This document shows, in pieces, positions 44,767 to 56,944 of a stretch of DNA of 64,000 bases. The notes under the pieces are model-generated. The model saw only the letters and a list, made by a program, of their open reading frames with translations, made no database searches and was not told where the DNA came from. Position 1 is the stretch's first letter, and every line of letters starts with the position of its first letter. This stretch comes from Xiphydria camelus (lineage: Eukaryota; Arthropoda; Insecta; Hymenoptera; Xiphydriidae). Location: assembly GCA_963678675.1 (NCBI GenBank), contig OY783194.1, positions 11,500,607-11,564,606 on the forward strand. The letters run 5' to 3'. Made by a program: the position numbers and the translations under genes.

Positions 44767-47054
44767 TGAATACCTAAGTTCCGATGAAAGCAATATAATA
44801 ATATTTTTCATAAATTCCAATTTGGTTGCAGTCTATTTAGTATATAAATATAAGTTTGATGAACAAAATAATCGATCGAATGTATATCAATCATATGTGA
44901 AAATTCTCTAAGAAATTTAAATATTTTTTGTTTCAGGTTAGTACCATAACAATTTGAAGATGAGTTCTTTGGTCGTCAAGCGGTACTCAAAATAATAAGT
45001 AAGTTTTAGTGAAAATAATTTATGAGCTTTTGTGAACTTACGAGTGCACCCAAGGATTCTAATTGTATCCGACTCATCTTAATGAAAGAAGCAAAGTTAA
45101 ATTGAGTATAGCTGAATATTATGAGAGGAATATTATTACTATGCCATAAATGCTAAATTAAATTAAACCATTGTGGCAAAATAAAAAGAGTAACTCTTTG
45201 CTCTGTTTGTATATAATTAATGTAGTACATGGGTCATTCCATACAATATTTACAACTGAAAAATAGAATCGCTCCGATTATTTTTTTTAATGTTTCGAAT
45301 ACAAAATTAATTGACCCGTATTTTTTTATTTTCACATGTAACGCAAAGTTTGCAAGTTACGAATATTAAAACATTTGAAGGGTGAAAAATCTAATTTTTT
45401 TTGTAAATATCTAGTTCGTAAACGAATTAATAGAAATTCATGAAATGTGTATAGGAAGTTCATGATGAGTCAGACTTTACATATTTTTATGAATAAATAA
45501 ATTACATCAATTTTTATACAACAAATGCGCAATTGTTATGAACAAATCCTATTTACAAAAATGGGTCTCTTTTAAATGGTCTTTTTGATTACTCAAATAT
45601 TTGTCATGGCACCTAGAATAACTCGTAAAAATTTCAAAGTGGACCGTTCTTAAGTTTTCGAGATACAAATGATTATACAGTCTCTCCGGCCCGAGCGCGT
45701 CATAGCACGCCGTTCACTCAGGCTACGCGACGCCATACCCGCTTGAAAAAGTTACCCATGCATTTATCTTATAATTCTATTGAATGATTTCAATTCAAAA
45801 ATTTTATATAATGGGATAATATTATAAATGGATAATATACGAGTATGAAAAATAAGAAAATTTAAAAAACGACGGCTGCACGTATTTATTATGTTTAAAC
45901 ATCTATTACAAATGAACAATTCGAAATATTAATACCGATGTATACATACAGAAAATAAGAAAATAAGAAAATTTGAAAAACGACGGCTGCACATATTTAT
46001 TATGTTTAAACATCTATTACAAATGAACAATTCGAAATAGATGTTTAAACATACCTAATAAATATATGCAGCCGTCGTTTTTCAAGTTTTCTTATTTTTC
46101 ATACTCGTATATTATCACTGTATGATATTATCCCATTATATAAAATTTTTGAATTGTAATCATTCGATAGAATTACAAGATAAACGGATGGAAACTTTTT
46201 CAAGCGACATGGCGTCGCGCAGCTTGAGTAGACCGCGTGCTATGACGCGCTCGGGGCCGGAGGGACTGTATAATCATTTGTATCTCGAAAACTTATGAAC
46301 GATCCACTTTGAAATTTTTACGAGTTATTCTAGGTGCCATGACAAATATTTGAGTAATCAAAAAGACTATTTAAAAGAGACCCATTTTTTGTAAATAGGA
46401 TTTGTTTATAACAATTGCGCATTTGTTGTATACAAATTGATGTAATTTATTTATTCATAAGAATATGTAAAGTCTGACTCATCACGAACTTCCTCTACAA
46501 ATTTCATGAATTTCTATTAAGGGATCATCACAGTGTGACCGGCCGAAAAATCACTGATTTCCGCGACATTTTTTTTCATGATTAGGATAAGCTAATCGGG
46601 TCTGGGTTTTTTTTTTATAAATTGAAGCAGCGATGAAGAATACGAAATAGTTTTTTTGAGGTGATTTATTAATTGTTTATTATTATTATGAATTATCAAA
46701 CATTTTGTAAAAAAAAGGTCCTCATCGGTGTCCACTTTTCCGGCCTCAATTTTGATGTGAAACAAAAATTTCAAAAAGATTATTAATCTATAGGAAAGCC
46801 GCTATCGTCCTATGGAGGCTTTTTTTTTGACCAAATGGCGGCGATTTGAACAGAACATATCGAATTTGGCCTTTTTTTCGACAGTTTTTCGTGAAAAAAA
46901 AATAGGAAGTTTTAAAAAAAAAAAAGCTTCCATAGGGCGATAGAGAATGACAAGAAGAATGTTCTATCAAAATTTGAAGTCGATAGCTTGAAAACTCTTC
47001 TCTCGGCAGCGGACACCGTTTTGAAAAACATCATTCCGAGAAAAACGCATTTAA

Positions 47055-48448
47055 GGAGGTTCAACCGTAACTGGTCACGTCGACATTTTTGTTTGAAATT
47101 TTTATGGTAGATAGTTCAAAAAATTAAGTACAAAATGAGCGAAACCCGACGACGATTGACCGTCTCAAACTGTAGTTATGAATTTTTGAAAATAATTAAA
47201 TTTACATGTGTTTAGATAGGACTTCATCTATTTAAATTTTTTTAAATCAACGGCACGACATTTTTCAATGAAATAAACATATAGTGTAGAAAAAGTATCA
47301 GTTAATACAGCAAAACAAAAATAAAAGTATTTCACCGTTTGGTTATCAAGAAATAATTAGTGAAAGTTCATTTCTCTTTCTCAATAGCTGGGACGACTGA
47401 TGTAAGAGCGCAGACTTGGCAATAGAGCACAGCTTCCATTGGAGTGGGGAGCGCGTGCGAGAGTTTGAAGTGAGGAGGTTATTTATGAGGGGCTGAGATT
47501 CATAGTGGTGTAAGTAAGACTACCCAGATTTTCCAAAGCAACCGCGCTTTATCGTCCCAAACATACATAAGCCCTTCCTAAGATTACAGTTTCTGTGGCG
47601 TATTACCGTCGGAATATGTACTGCTATAATTTGGGCGTATGATAAAGCTAACAAGAAAGGTTACATGTATATTTTGGGATGACAAAGCGATTGCTTCGAA
47701 AAATGTGGATAATCTGACTCACACCACTATGAATCTCAGAACCTCATATAATGATTAGTACAAAATGAAGTAATTCAGGCTCATATATTTTTATTCATTC
47801 GTTTTTTTTAAACATTGTAGTAATATTTGAACATCAAAAAGTATAATAATATAATATAATATCATGTACTCTGTAACTCACTATTTTGTAAAAAAAAAAG
47901 ACCTAATTTTATCAATAACTTTTTTACATTTGGTAACTCGAGGTTTGTTCATGTCATTTCTATCAGCTAATAATTGCATCAATCCTCCTTTTTGTTTACT
48001 CGCTTTCAATAAGATGTCGAATGTAATACCAGCAGCGGCAATTTTTTTTAACATAACCAGCTAAATTTATGGTTTGCTGACATATGTCCGAGGATACCGA
48101 CGGGCAAGACCGTGTCTGTGCCCTTCCGCGAGGCTCCTGCAATTTGAGAACGGGATCGAGGCACCTTGCTTGCCTTGCGAGAACCCGGCTAGGGAGCAGA
48201 CGAAGAGGTAGAATAGAACGCGAGAGAGATAGACTGCGCGCGGTTGCCACGATCGCCACCATCCGACGTTACCTGTATGTGCGTACGTATTCATGTATCA
48301 TACTTTTAGGTGTGCGTGAACAGAACGAGACTGTACCTCACCAAAACTTTTTGCTTCAACTCGGACCTTTTACTGAGCGTAACGCCAACCCAGAGCATCC
48401 AAAATTTTGACGTGTGTCTCGAGAGCCGATCGGCTCGGTTGAACCTCC
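47055..48448. mobile_element. TTAA element (third level), ends GGAGGTTCAACCG
   Basis: Ends GGAGGTTCAACCG (47055-47067) and its inverse (48436-48448), flanked by TTAA at 47051-47054 and 48449-48452. The host sequence around it (gcatTTAAagtttgaag) exists uninterrupted at 18129-18146 as gcgtTTAAagtttgaag. Contains a GC-rich block homologous to 38.5-38.7 kb. No coding evidence. Confidence 0.88.
47486..47746. repeat. MITE inside the third-level element (fourth level)
   Basis: CTGAGATTCATAGTGGTGT near the left end is mirrored near the right end, with arms of about 75 bp. TA flanks both sides (47484-47485 and 47747-47748). Confidence 0.75.
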
Positions 48449-48494
48449 TTAAAGTTTGAAGTCAGGAATTTTCAGATAAATCGTTCATTTGCGA

Positions 48495-48976
48495 TCAATC
48501 GGCGATGCCAGGTCCATACAATATCCCTTCGGCTTCCTCGAATTCCTGATTTTCTGCAGACATTTCCTGTCGACGAGCTGTTCTAGCTTCTTTGCTGTCC
48601 AGAGAGCTTCGCCGTTTCGCGGTTGCGATGCGCTCCGCCCTGTACTTCGCAGCGAAGTCTGCCGCTACCGGTCCTATGGTGCACCCCATTGTCTCCATGA
48701 TTTTTGAAATCGCATTGTACCCTTCATTGAATGTACAAGCTGTACAGTAAGTAGCAATTTCCACGGTTTGTTTTCCACAGAAAATGTGCTTAGGAGCAAG
48801 TTGCCACACGCAATGATTGAAGCTCTCAGTGTTATTCTGCGTGTTGGCGCCCGTACATCTTTCCAACAAATCATCTGTGGTTAAATCATCGTAAATTGGC
48901 TTCAGAACCTCTTGCACATCTTCATCGAGCGCTGGTGGATGGGAATATTTTTTCCGAAATCCACTGGCCTCAGCTT
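48495..48976 (-). pseudogene. C-terminal part of a TTAA-element transposase (Mutator-domain-like)
   Basis: From about 48976: KYSHPPALDEDVQEVLKPIY, DDLLERCTGANTQNNTESFN, then HCVWQLAPKHIFCGKQ and a CTACTFNEGYNAISKIMETM segment. It ends in a charged tail with SSLDSKEARTARRQEM and a GILYGPGIAD terminus. I recall the TQNxNESxNxxxWxxxPK core from insect proteins carrying a Mutator-like transposase domain. The N-terminal two thirds are absent. It lies in the 46521-49181 element outside the inner insertion, so it belongs to that element. Confidence 0.7.
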
Positions 48977-49588
48977 TACGCCATTCGCATCACGAATCTC
49001 CTCCTTTGAGGCGGTAGATGTCACGCCCCGTTCCCTTTCTCTAAGAAATGCTGTAGCGACCGAAATAATTCGAATTTCGATTTAGAAATTTAACAGAATG
49101 TTTATAACTGTGTACACTATCCGATAATGCAAAAGAAAAAAATCGATTTTTTTTTAAAATTTCACACTGTGTGATGATCCTTTAATTCGTTTACGAACTA
49201 GATAATTACAAATAAAATTAGATTTTTCACCCTTCAAATGTTTCAATATTCGTAACTTGCAAATTTTGCGTTACATGTGAAAATAAAAAAATACGGGTCA
49301 ATTAATTTTGTATTGGATAGGTACATTAAAAAAAATAATCGAGGCGATTCTATTTTTCAGTTGTAAATATGATATGGTATGACCCATATGTATGCAAACT
49401 TTTGTAACTATTCAAGGCTGTTTAGAAAAACTAGTTCAAAATAATAAACAGCATTTGCCGATGGCATACTAGAGGAATAATGAAAGAAAAAAATCGGATT
49501 CCCATATGTGAGGTAGTCCATGCCAAGTCGAACAACCTTGGACCATGAACTTTTTTAAATTTAGCTGATTCTTTTATATGCTATGGTA

Positions 49589-51518
49589 CACTGAGAAAAA
49601 ATTATACTGGATGCAAATTATTTACTTCAATCAATTGTATGTTTAAATCAATTATTTCGGTCTTTACTAGAAAGAAATAATTAATTAATTCAAATAATTG
49701 GTTTCATTGCATGATATTTTGTAAATCAAATTAAAAGTATGTCGTTAATTTTTACTTGAATTAACTACATATTTAATTATTTTATTACTTCAAAGATTTA
49801 ACAAATTATTTCAAATAACTACAGTTCTTTCAAGTAATTAAATTTCTTCTTATTTGTAACAACAGGTTTTTAAAATAAAATTACAAGAATTACAAGAACT
49901 GTCGATTCAGTTACTTCAACCAAACGATTTGTTGTTTGAAATGAATATAGGGTAAATCAAACTATCGATTCTATTAAATTTTCAATTATTGCAGCCACAC
50001 GTTGCATTGATTTGTAGTATCAAATGAGTTACTAGATGGCGCAAGATTTACATAGGATAAAGTTTTCTCGTGAGTTGTCGAAGAACCCTTCAGTTTCTAT
50101 TATACAGCACGTTCCAGGGATCCGAGTGATTCAGGGTGAAATGCAGTGGAAGTAAGTCTTTGAATTTTAAAAACTTTGCTATATATATTATAAGATCCAG
50201 CGAGAATCTCTCATACAAGGTAAGCTCTCCTCTCTATTTTTTTTGTAAGGTGTAAAATGTATGATAGAACTAAATATAAGTTTCAGTTACAGACAACAAG
50301 TTCTGCTGTTTTTAAACTAATTAAATAATGACTTGCAGCGTGGAAACTGTTCACTGATGGGAGAACGTATCCGACTCCTTCAAAAATATATGCACTCTAT
50401 TCGACAAAGAGTAGTGTGCGTGTGTTAGTGCATTCGTTTAAAATTCTACATAGTTACAGCAACTGTTGATTCAGTTACTTCAACCAAGTTTCAAATGAAT
50501 ATACGATAAATCAAGATATCAATTTAGTTGCTTCAATTAAATATTAAATCGTTGCAACTAAATCAAAATATCAATTTAGTTGTTTCTATTAAATATTCAA
50601 ACATTGCAACCACACGGTGCATTGACGCGATTAATAATTTGATTACGGTAATGGAATACCGTACGATACGTTAGTTACATTTATAAGATAAAATTGTATT
50701 CAATTAATGATTGCATTGAATGAAACAAACAAAACTGCAATGCAACTATGTACTTCAGTAAGACAACTTATGGGTTGTTTAACCCGCGATCAGTACTGTT
50801 CTGAAATATCCCACGATCGGTACTGCGCGTGTTAGATTTTATATAACTTATTGTTATTGAGTTTATTTTGGTATTAGTTATTGACTTTTACAGTTCTTAT
50901 TTTTTGTCGGATACATATCATAGCAGTGTAATAAATTATTATTATTGTGGCTAATGAAAAACTTGTGCGATGTTTCAAATTGTTTTTAACACTAGAACTA
51001 CCGCAGGCAGTAAATTTGACTGGTGTCTTATTTAGAGTTCCATATTCAACCTCGATTATTTCGTAATTCGTGAGGTTTTTGCCAAAATTTAATGGAATTA
51101 AATGTTCAACACAAACAAACACTTTGTGCTATATTCAAGCATGGATGTATTTGACTTTATCAATCACCATGACAGTCAAGGAAGTGAATTATTGGTATCA
51201 AATAAAATTTGATATATTCAAACAAATATTTATTTCCTTTAACAATCCATTTAATTGCAACAAATAATCTCTATGCGAATAATCCTTGGTGCAGTTAATT
51301 AAAAAATACATTTCCTTATTTAAAAAATCCTGTAATCAGTCCAATTCTAATTCTTAATTGTTTCAAATAAAATTTGGTAGTAGTAATTACATGCATCCCC
51401 ACTGAAACAATTACATAATTTTATTGTTGTGAATAAATAATTACTTGCGACCCTGTAAGTAATTTATGTGGTGATTCAATTAAATATCCATTGTTTCAAT
51501 TACATTTTTTTCTCAGTG
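49589..51518. mobile_element. Non-autonomous TA element with CACTGAGAAAAAA ends, 1.93 kb
   Basis: CACTGAGAAAAAA at 49589 is mirrored as TTTTTTTCTCAGTG at 51505-51518. TA lies at 49587-49588 and 51519-51520. The interior is AT-rich with repeated tcaattaaa/ttgcaacca motifs and no gene. A piggyBac-like end TTAACACTAGAACTACCGC lies inside at about 50985. Confidence 0.75.
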
Positions 51519-51624
51519 TATTATTGAAAAATACATTAGAATAAATTATTTCAGATTTTTATTTTCGACCGTTATCGAAATGATCTTTTTCCTAAAATGC
51601 AATTATTAACCGATTAAGTATATA

Positions 51625-52503
51625 CAAAAGGTGACATTTTGAAAACTTGCCACCCTAATATCTGAGAAAGTTACAGAGATTTTCTAAAAAAAAATACGGT
51701 TTTGGTAGTGGAGAGGGGGAACCAAAATGACATAATCGGAGACGTACCCCCTCCAACCCCCTTAGGGGTAGCCCCCCCCCAACTTTGTAATCTGAAATAG
51801 CAACCCCCCATATGTGATGCAGCGTTGGAAAGCTCTTTAAAAATGCTTTACAATAACACCAAATTTTGGTATCTTTCGATGAGTAGATTTTGCGCAAATC
51901 GAGAAAGAAACTGCTAGAAGTAAGTTGCCAATTTATTTATTAAAGGTCAGTTACGTTACAATAAATTTTCGAAATGATTTCCATTGATTTTTCGAACTTT
52001 TTCCAATGTTGTTCTTGAAATTTTGCGACATTCTTGCGTAATTCTCTGTTTCAGTTGGTTAATGCTTGCTGGTTGAGTTTGAAAAACAACAGATTCCAGA
52101 TGTCTCCATAAGAAGAAATCGCAGGGAGTAAGATCAGGTGATGGAAATCACTTCGAAAATTTATTGTAACATAATTGACCTATAAATAAATTGACAAAAC
52201 TTACTTCTAGCAGTTTCTTTCTCGATTTGCGCGAAAACTACTCATCGAAAGGTACCAAAATTGGGTGTTGTTGTAAAGCATTTTTAAAGAGCTTTCCGAC
52301 GCTGTATCATATTATACATGGGTGGTTGCTATTTAAGATTACAAAGTTGGGGGGGCTACCCCTAAGGGGGTTGGAGTGAGTGCGTCTCCGATTATGTCAT
52401 TTTGGTTCCCCCTCTCCACTGCCGAAACCGTATTTTTCTTAAAGAAAATCTCTGTAACTTTCTGAGATATTGGGGTGGCAAGTTTTCAAAATGTCACCCT
52501 CTG
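51625..52503. mobile_element. Foldback TA element, ~350-bp arms, holding a mariner C-terminus
   Basis: Starts CAAAAGGTGACATTTTGAAA and ends with the mirrored CAGAGGGTGACATTTTGAAA; TA flanks at 51623-51624 and 52504-52505. The arms run inward to about 51990 and 52135. The GC-rich AACCCCCTTAGGGGTAGC stretch is conserved in both arms. Confidence 0.88.
51955..52152 (-). pseudogene. C-terminal fragment of a Tc1/mariner transposase
   Basis: In the loop of the foldback element, on the minus strand: PSPDLTPCDFFLWRHLESVV, INQLKQRITQEC, TTLEKVRKINGNHFENLL and a stop. SPDLTPCDFFLW contains the last catalytic Asp of the DDD triad found in mariner-like enzymes. The N-terminal 80 percent is gone. The last ~15 codons are duplicated in the opposite arm, so the palindrome was made after the gene was truncated. 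Confidence 0.85.
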
Positions 52504-52505
52504 TA

Positions 52506-53850
52506 TTGATATTAGTGGAAGTAAATATAGGTCTCATTTTTATATTAAAAGAATTTAAGATGTAAACATTTTACAAAAAATTTAAAACGTAAAATAACAT
52601 TTAAAAATCATTTTTTATATTAAGCATATTTGCGAATTCTTATTTTGCCCGGTTTCTTTATAAGAAATTACTTGTTTCAATATTAATTCTTTGAATTATT
52701 ATGTCCGAGCGTGAAATGTATTCTACTCGTATCTATTTAATTCACTTTAACGCTCTGACCAAAAAATAAATAAAAAATTGATATTATTTCTTATTTTTAA
52801 TTATTTGACTTCTTCTTTCAATAGTTAATAAATTATAAAAAATGATAATGTTAGTGTAAGAGAAACATTAATTCTTCGTCTTATAGTTAATTAGAGTGCT
52901 AAAGTAAAATAAACTTATATAGATGGAATTAAAAATATTATTGTTTTAAAATTTCTGAAATATAATTATATTAAACATTTTTTTATTTATTATATATAAT
53001 TATATATAATATTTAAATGTATACATATATATAAATAAAATTTTAAAAAATATATAAATATTAAAAAAAAAATTATATATAAATTTTAAAAAAATTAACT
53101 TTTACGTGATTATTTAATAAATTAATCAGTTAACTAGGATTCCACGAAAAAGATCAATTCTGAATAAGTCGAGAGCAAAAGTTTAGAATCATTTTTTTTA
53201 ATACGCTTTTAAATTACTATTTTTGTACTCAGTATTATGTAAAAGAATCTGCCAAATTAGAAAAGTTGAGATCCACGATTCTCCAAATTAGCATGGAACA
53301 TCTCAAACTCTAAAGATTCTCGTTTAATTGAGGCTATGAGCGCAATAGTGGACTAACTTAAATTATATTAAATGGTAGGAAATAGGTTTTAAGAAATGGC
53401 AAAAATGGTCTAATCCATAATAATCATATTTGAATAAATTTTACTTCAAATCAACATGAGTTTGTAAAAGTTGACTTGAAGTAAATAAAAAATGTTTAAA
53501 ATTACAAAAATAATGCCTAACTTAACTTTTGAATGTGGGTTAGTCCACTCTGCTTTTATAAAATGTGAATTATGTTTGAATATTATAAATATGACTACTT
53601 CATATTTAATTACAAATTTGATTACTACAAAAAATAAGATAAAAATAACTATAGAAACAATAATAATAGCTTTCTTAGCCTTAGTCATCATCGGATGGGC
53701 CAATAGGGACCGTGCACGAGCTGAAAAACAACGACTCCTAGCGTTAATACAAGTAACTGTAGCGTGTTTGTCAGTGTTAACGTTTGTCATGGATGAATTT
53801 AAAATTTATTGTGGATTTCATTCTTAAGATAATACTTCTGTTGAGTAGTT
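52506..53850. other. AT-rich, no convincing gene
   Basis: 52980-53100 is nearly pure A/T. A 111-residue frame at 53492-53827 (+) contains one plausible membrane segment (TIETIIIAFLALVIIGW) followed by a basic stretch, but no family is recognised and the frame may be chance. Confidence 0.45.
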
Positions 53851-54060
53851 TAAAATTAATTTAATTTAATTTTGAATAGGTAATAATTTGGCCAAACAAC
53901 AACAAGAGTCAACACACGTCTGACGTTTCGGTTCCTCTTCGAACACTCTTCAGAGACGTAATGACGAGGGTTCGAAGAGAAACCAAAACGTCAGACGTGT
54001 ATTGATTCTTGTTGTTGGTTGGCCTGATTATTACCTATTGCAAATTAAATTAAATTAATA
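53851..54060. repeat. Hairpin MITE, ~90-bp arms
   Basis: Arms 53851-53942 and 53970-54060 are near-inverse copies with CACGTCTGACGTTTCGGTTC on the left. Loop 27 bp. A short direct duplication (ATTGTGGATTTC) lies just outside each end. Confidence 0.85.
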
Positions 54061-54840
54061 TTGTGGATTTCGGCATTTCTTATAAATTATTAACAATTAA
54101 CTCGAAACAAACGTACAGCGCCCTTAACCAACACAAATACAGTCACCAACAAGTTGTAAATTTGTTCCGTCAGAGGACGCTGACGCTTGGATGCACGGTC
54201 CCTATAGTCCAAGAGCTAGCAACCAAATCGACTAAGGAATTTGAAGAAGGCTAGAAATTTGTGAATAGATGCATAAATAGTAGTTAATGGGAACGGTAAT
54301 AACCTGTCAAGCCATAACGGATTGCGTCATTGAAAAATTAATTTTTCAAAGTTAAAAAAAAACAACAAATGATGTTGCTTCTACAAGAAGCTATAATTTT
54401 AATATGTTTTATAATACCTACCTCTGAAATAAAAAAATAATGGACAGGCGATTTCGATGGTTGCATCTCCGTACCAGGCGGGCATACACTCCCTATGTTT
54501 TGTGTATTTTTTATGTTGCTTTTACAAAGCTATAATTTATATCGGATGTTCATTCATCTATTTTAAGGAACTATGTAAATGGACAGGTGATTCTGCTGGT
54601 TGCAAGTGACTGCCAGGCTAGCATATTATACAGCAGCGTGCGAGGGAAGAAGAGCGTTCATCACGATTGTTTGGGTAAAATGCATTTGTTTCAAGAAGGA
54701 GAAAGGGGATAAATCTCTATTTACATTGTGTAAAGTAGTTATGTCATGTTGCTAATAATGAAATATTAAAAAATTTCCGAACCGTATTTCTATGTTGAGG
54801 GAAATGACATAATCCATTACTCTTACAGATAACTGAAATT

Positions 54841-55845
54841 ATTCCAGAAATGAAATAACCCGACTGCGTAATATCTTATCAGAAAATGTACGATTAAAAC
54901 GTGTATTAAAGGGAGGTTCTCTCAGATTCGGACGAAACTAAAGCAAAGTTTGAGAATTTTTTGTGGGATAATGAAAAGGCATACGAACTTCCGGTTTGAT
55001 GGTTTTATTTGTTTATTATTCTAAAATACTCGGAAATTTTTATTACGAGGAAATTCAATATGGCGGCTCCAAAATGGCGGCTCTCGTATGCCTCTGCACG
55101 CGAGACATCGTCCGGAAACTTCAGGTCTGCAGCCGCTTGTAGTGAACTGAAATCAGTCTTAACTTATTGTTAGTCGTCAAAATGTATGAAATTCTCTATG
55201 GCTTATACCTAATTAGAATGAATGTGGACAAAAAATAAACCAAATTATGGACATTTTAAAAAAAGTGAAATTTTCACACCCTTTTTTTACGTGGACCTCG
55301 CTTAAAAATGATGAATCAACAATTTTTTATGCTCATTCTAGGTATAAGCCATACAAAAAAGTATATCCTTTTGGGCAGACTTTGAATGAAGTGAATCGGA
55401 TCAATAGATCAAGACCTGTGCTTGAAGTTATGATGAAAAGGCAATTCAATATGGCGGCGCCATTTTGGAACCGCCATATTGAATTTTCTCGTAATAAAAA
55501 TGTCCGAGCATTTTAGAATAATGAACGAATGAAACCATCGAAACCGGAAGTTCATATGCCTTTTCATTATCTCACAAAAAATTCTCAAACTTTGCTTTAA
55601 TTTCGACCGAATCTAAGAGAACCTCCCCTTAAACTCTGCAAATGTAAGAAATGATTTACGTGGGCGTATTGTTGGATCATCAAGAAAAATGTCTGAGGAA
55701 GAGAAAAAGCACGTTGAAAACCATATTAAAAGTTTTCTTAAATTTGAATCCCATTATACCAGATCTCATAATTCAAATACAAGACATCTACATCCTGATT
55801 TAACTGTTACGAAAATGTTTAATTTATACGAGCTTACGCTTACGG
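54841..55845 (+). pseudogene. Sola-like transposase exon, split by a TTAA element
   Basis: After an acceptor-like ttattccag the frame gives EITRLRNILSENVRLKRVLN, is interrupted by 54910-55628, and continues in frame as SANVRNDLRGRIVGSSRKMS, EEEKKHVENHIKSFLKFESH and TRHLHPDLTVTKMFNLYE. It parallels RGRRKNRP, INSFPKQPSHYSRTRTEK and LSPDLNLCKMY of the 3.5-5.7 kb transposase. It ends where the palindrome turns back, so the frame beyond about 55845 is antisense copy and not coding. Confidence 0.7.
54910..55628. mobile_element. TTAA element, 719 bp, ends RGGGAGGTTCTCT
   Basis: The left end AGGGAGGTTCTCTCAGATTCGG, given here to 20 bases as AGGGAGGTTCTCTCAGATTC, is mirrored at the right end (GAACCTCCCC at 55619-55628). 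TTAA lies at 54906-54909 and 55629-55632. The opposite palindrome arm has the intact target at 55885-55888. Long imperfect arms include an AATATGGCGGC segment on both sides. No gene. Confidence 0.9.
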
Positions 55846-56161
55846 GCATACGCCCACGTAAATCATTTCCTACATTTGCAGAGTTTAATACACGTTTTAA
55901 TCGTACATTTTCTGATAAGATATTACGCAGTCGGGTTATTTCATTTCTGGAACAATTTTAGTTATCTGTAAGAGTAATGGATTATGCCATTTTCCTCAAC
56001 ATAGATATTCGGTTCGGAAATTTTTTAATATTTCATTATTAGCAACATGACATAACTACTTTACAATGCAAATAGAGATTTATCCCCTTTCCTTCTTGAA
56101 ACAAATGCATTTTACCCAAACAATCGTGATAAACGCTCTTCTTCCCTCGCGCGCTGCTGTA

Positions 56162-56532
56162 CAGGGTGTTACTTAATGATAGGCCGTAATTGCAAGGGCA
56201 CATTACTGAATCAATTTCCAGTAGAAAAGTTCATATTAACATGTGTTCTAAAATGTCTGGTTTTCAAGATACAGGACGTCAAAGTTTAAAAAAATCGGTT
56301 TTTTAATAATATCTCAAAGATCCTTGTGCCGATTTTGTTAACATTTGGTACTGTTGTTTATTGTAATAAGACGCTAAATTAACACTAACTAGAAGATAAT
56401 TATGAGTTCTCATGAATAATATTGACAAAAAAAGTGTACATTTTAGGACACATGTTAATATGAACTTTTCTACTGGAAATTGATTCAGTAATGTGCCCTT
56501 GCAATTACGGCCTATCATTAAGTAACACCCTG
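56162..56532. mobile_element. TA-target MITE, 371 bp, ends CAGGGTGTTACTTAATG
   Basis: Inverted ends of about 90 bp, starting CAGGGTGTTACTTAATGATA, with TA at 56160-56161 and 56533-56534. The other palindrome arm holds the intact target TA at 54629-54630. Related TACAGGGTGT starts occur at 62282 and 63701. Confidence 0.9.
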
Positions 56533-56944
56533 TATAATATGCTCGCCTGGCAGTCACTTGCAACCAGCATAATCACCTGTCCTTTTACATAGTTCCTTAA
56601 AATAGATGAATGAACATACCCTATAAATTATAGCTTTGTAAAAGCAAAATAAAGACTACACAAAACAAAAGGAGTGTATGCCCGCCTGGCACAGAGATGC
56701 AACCATCGAAATCGCCTGTCTATTGTTTTTTAATTTCAGAGGTAGGTATTATAAAACATATTAAAATTATACCTCTGTAGAAGCAACATAATTTTTTTTT
56801 TTTTTTTTTTGAACTTTGAAAAATTAATGTTTCAACGACGCAACCCGGTATGGCTTGACAGGTCATTACCGTTCCCATTTACTACCATTTAAACATCTAT
56901 TTACAAATTCCTAGCCTTCTTAAAACACCTTAGTCGATTTGGTT

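Larger units (their letters stand above)
46521..49181 (-). mobile_element. TTAA DNA transposon (second level), ends GGGATCATCACAGTGTG
   Basis: The left end GGGATCATCACAGTGTG and right end (inverted AGGATCATCACACAGTGTG) are flanked by TTAA at 46517-46520 and 49182-49185. The palindrome's left arm holds the uninterrupted target (aacgaaTTAAtagaaat, about 45420-45436). It carries a transposase remnant of the same family as the 17.6-26.1 kb element. It is itself interrupted at 47055-48448. Confidence 0.88.
45228..49398. repeat. Large palindrome, outer level of a four-level nest
   Basis: The left arm, about 45228-46035, matches the inverse of 46060-46520 plus 49182-49398. Ends read TACATNNGGGTCAT. 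Centre: two direct ~95-bp copies (ACGGCTGCAC...AATTCGAAAT) before the turn. The right arm is interrupted at 46521-49181 by a TTAA element. Non-coding; about 1.5 kb without the insertion. Confidence 0.88.

Noticed and set aside
46592..46970. Short Lys/Phe-rich minus-strand frames
   Set aside because: They lie in the non-coding terminal part of a TTAA transposon and consist of poly-A/T runs.
50775..51010. A complete piggyBac MITE between TTAACCCGCG and TTAACACTAG
   Set aside because: The two ends face the same direction and do not mirror each other, so they are not a pair.
53492..53827. Small membrane protein gene
   Set aside because: Only one hydrophobic segment, no family, AT-rich context and no transcript signals; listed as unconvincing.
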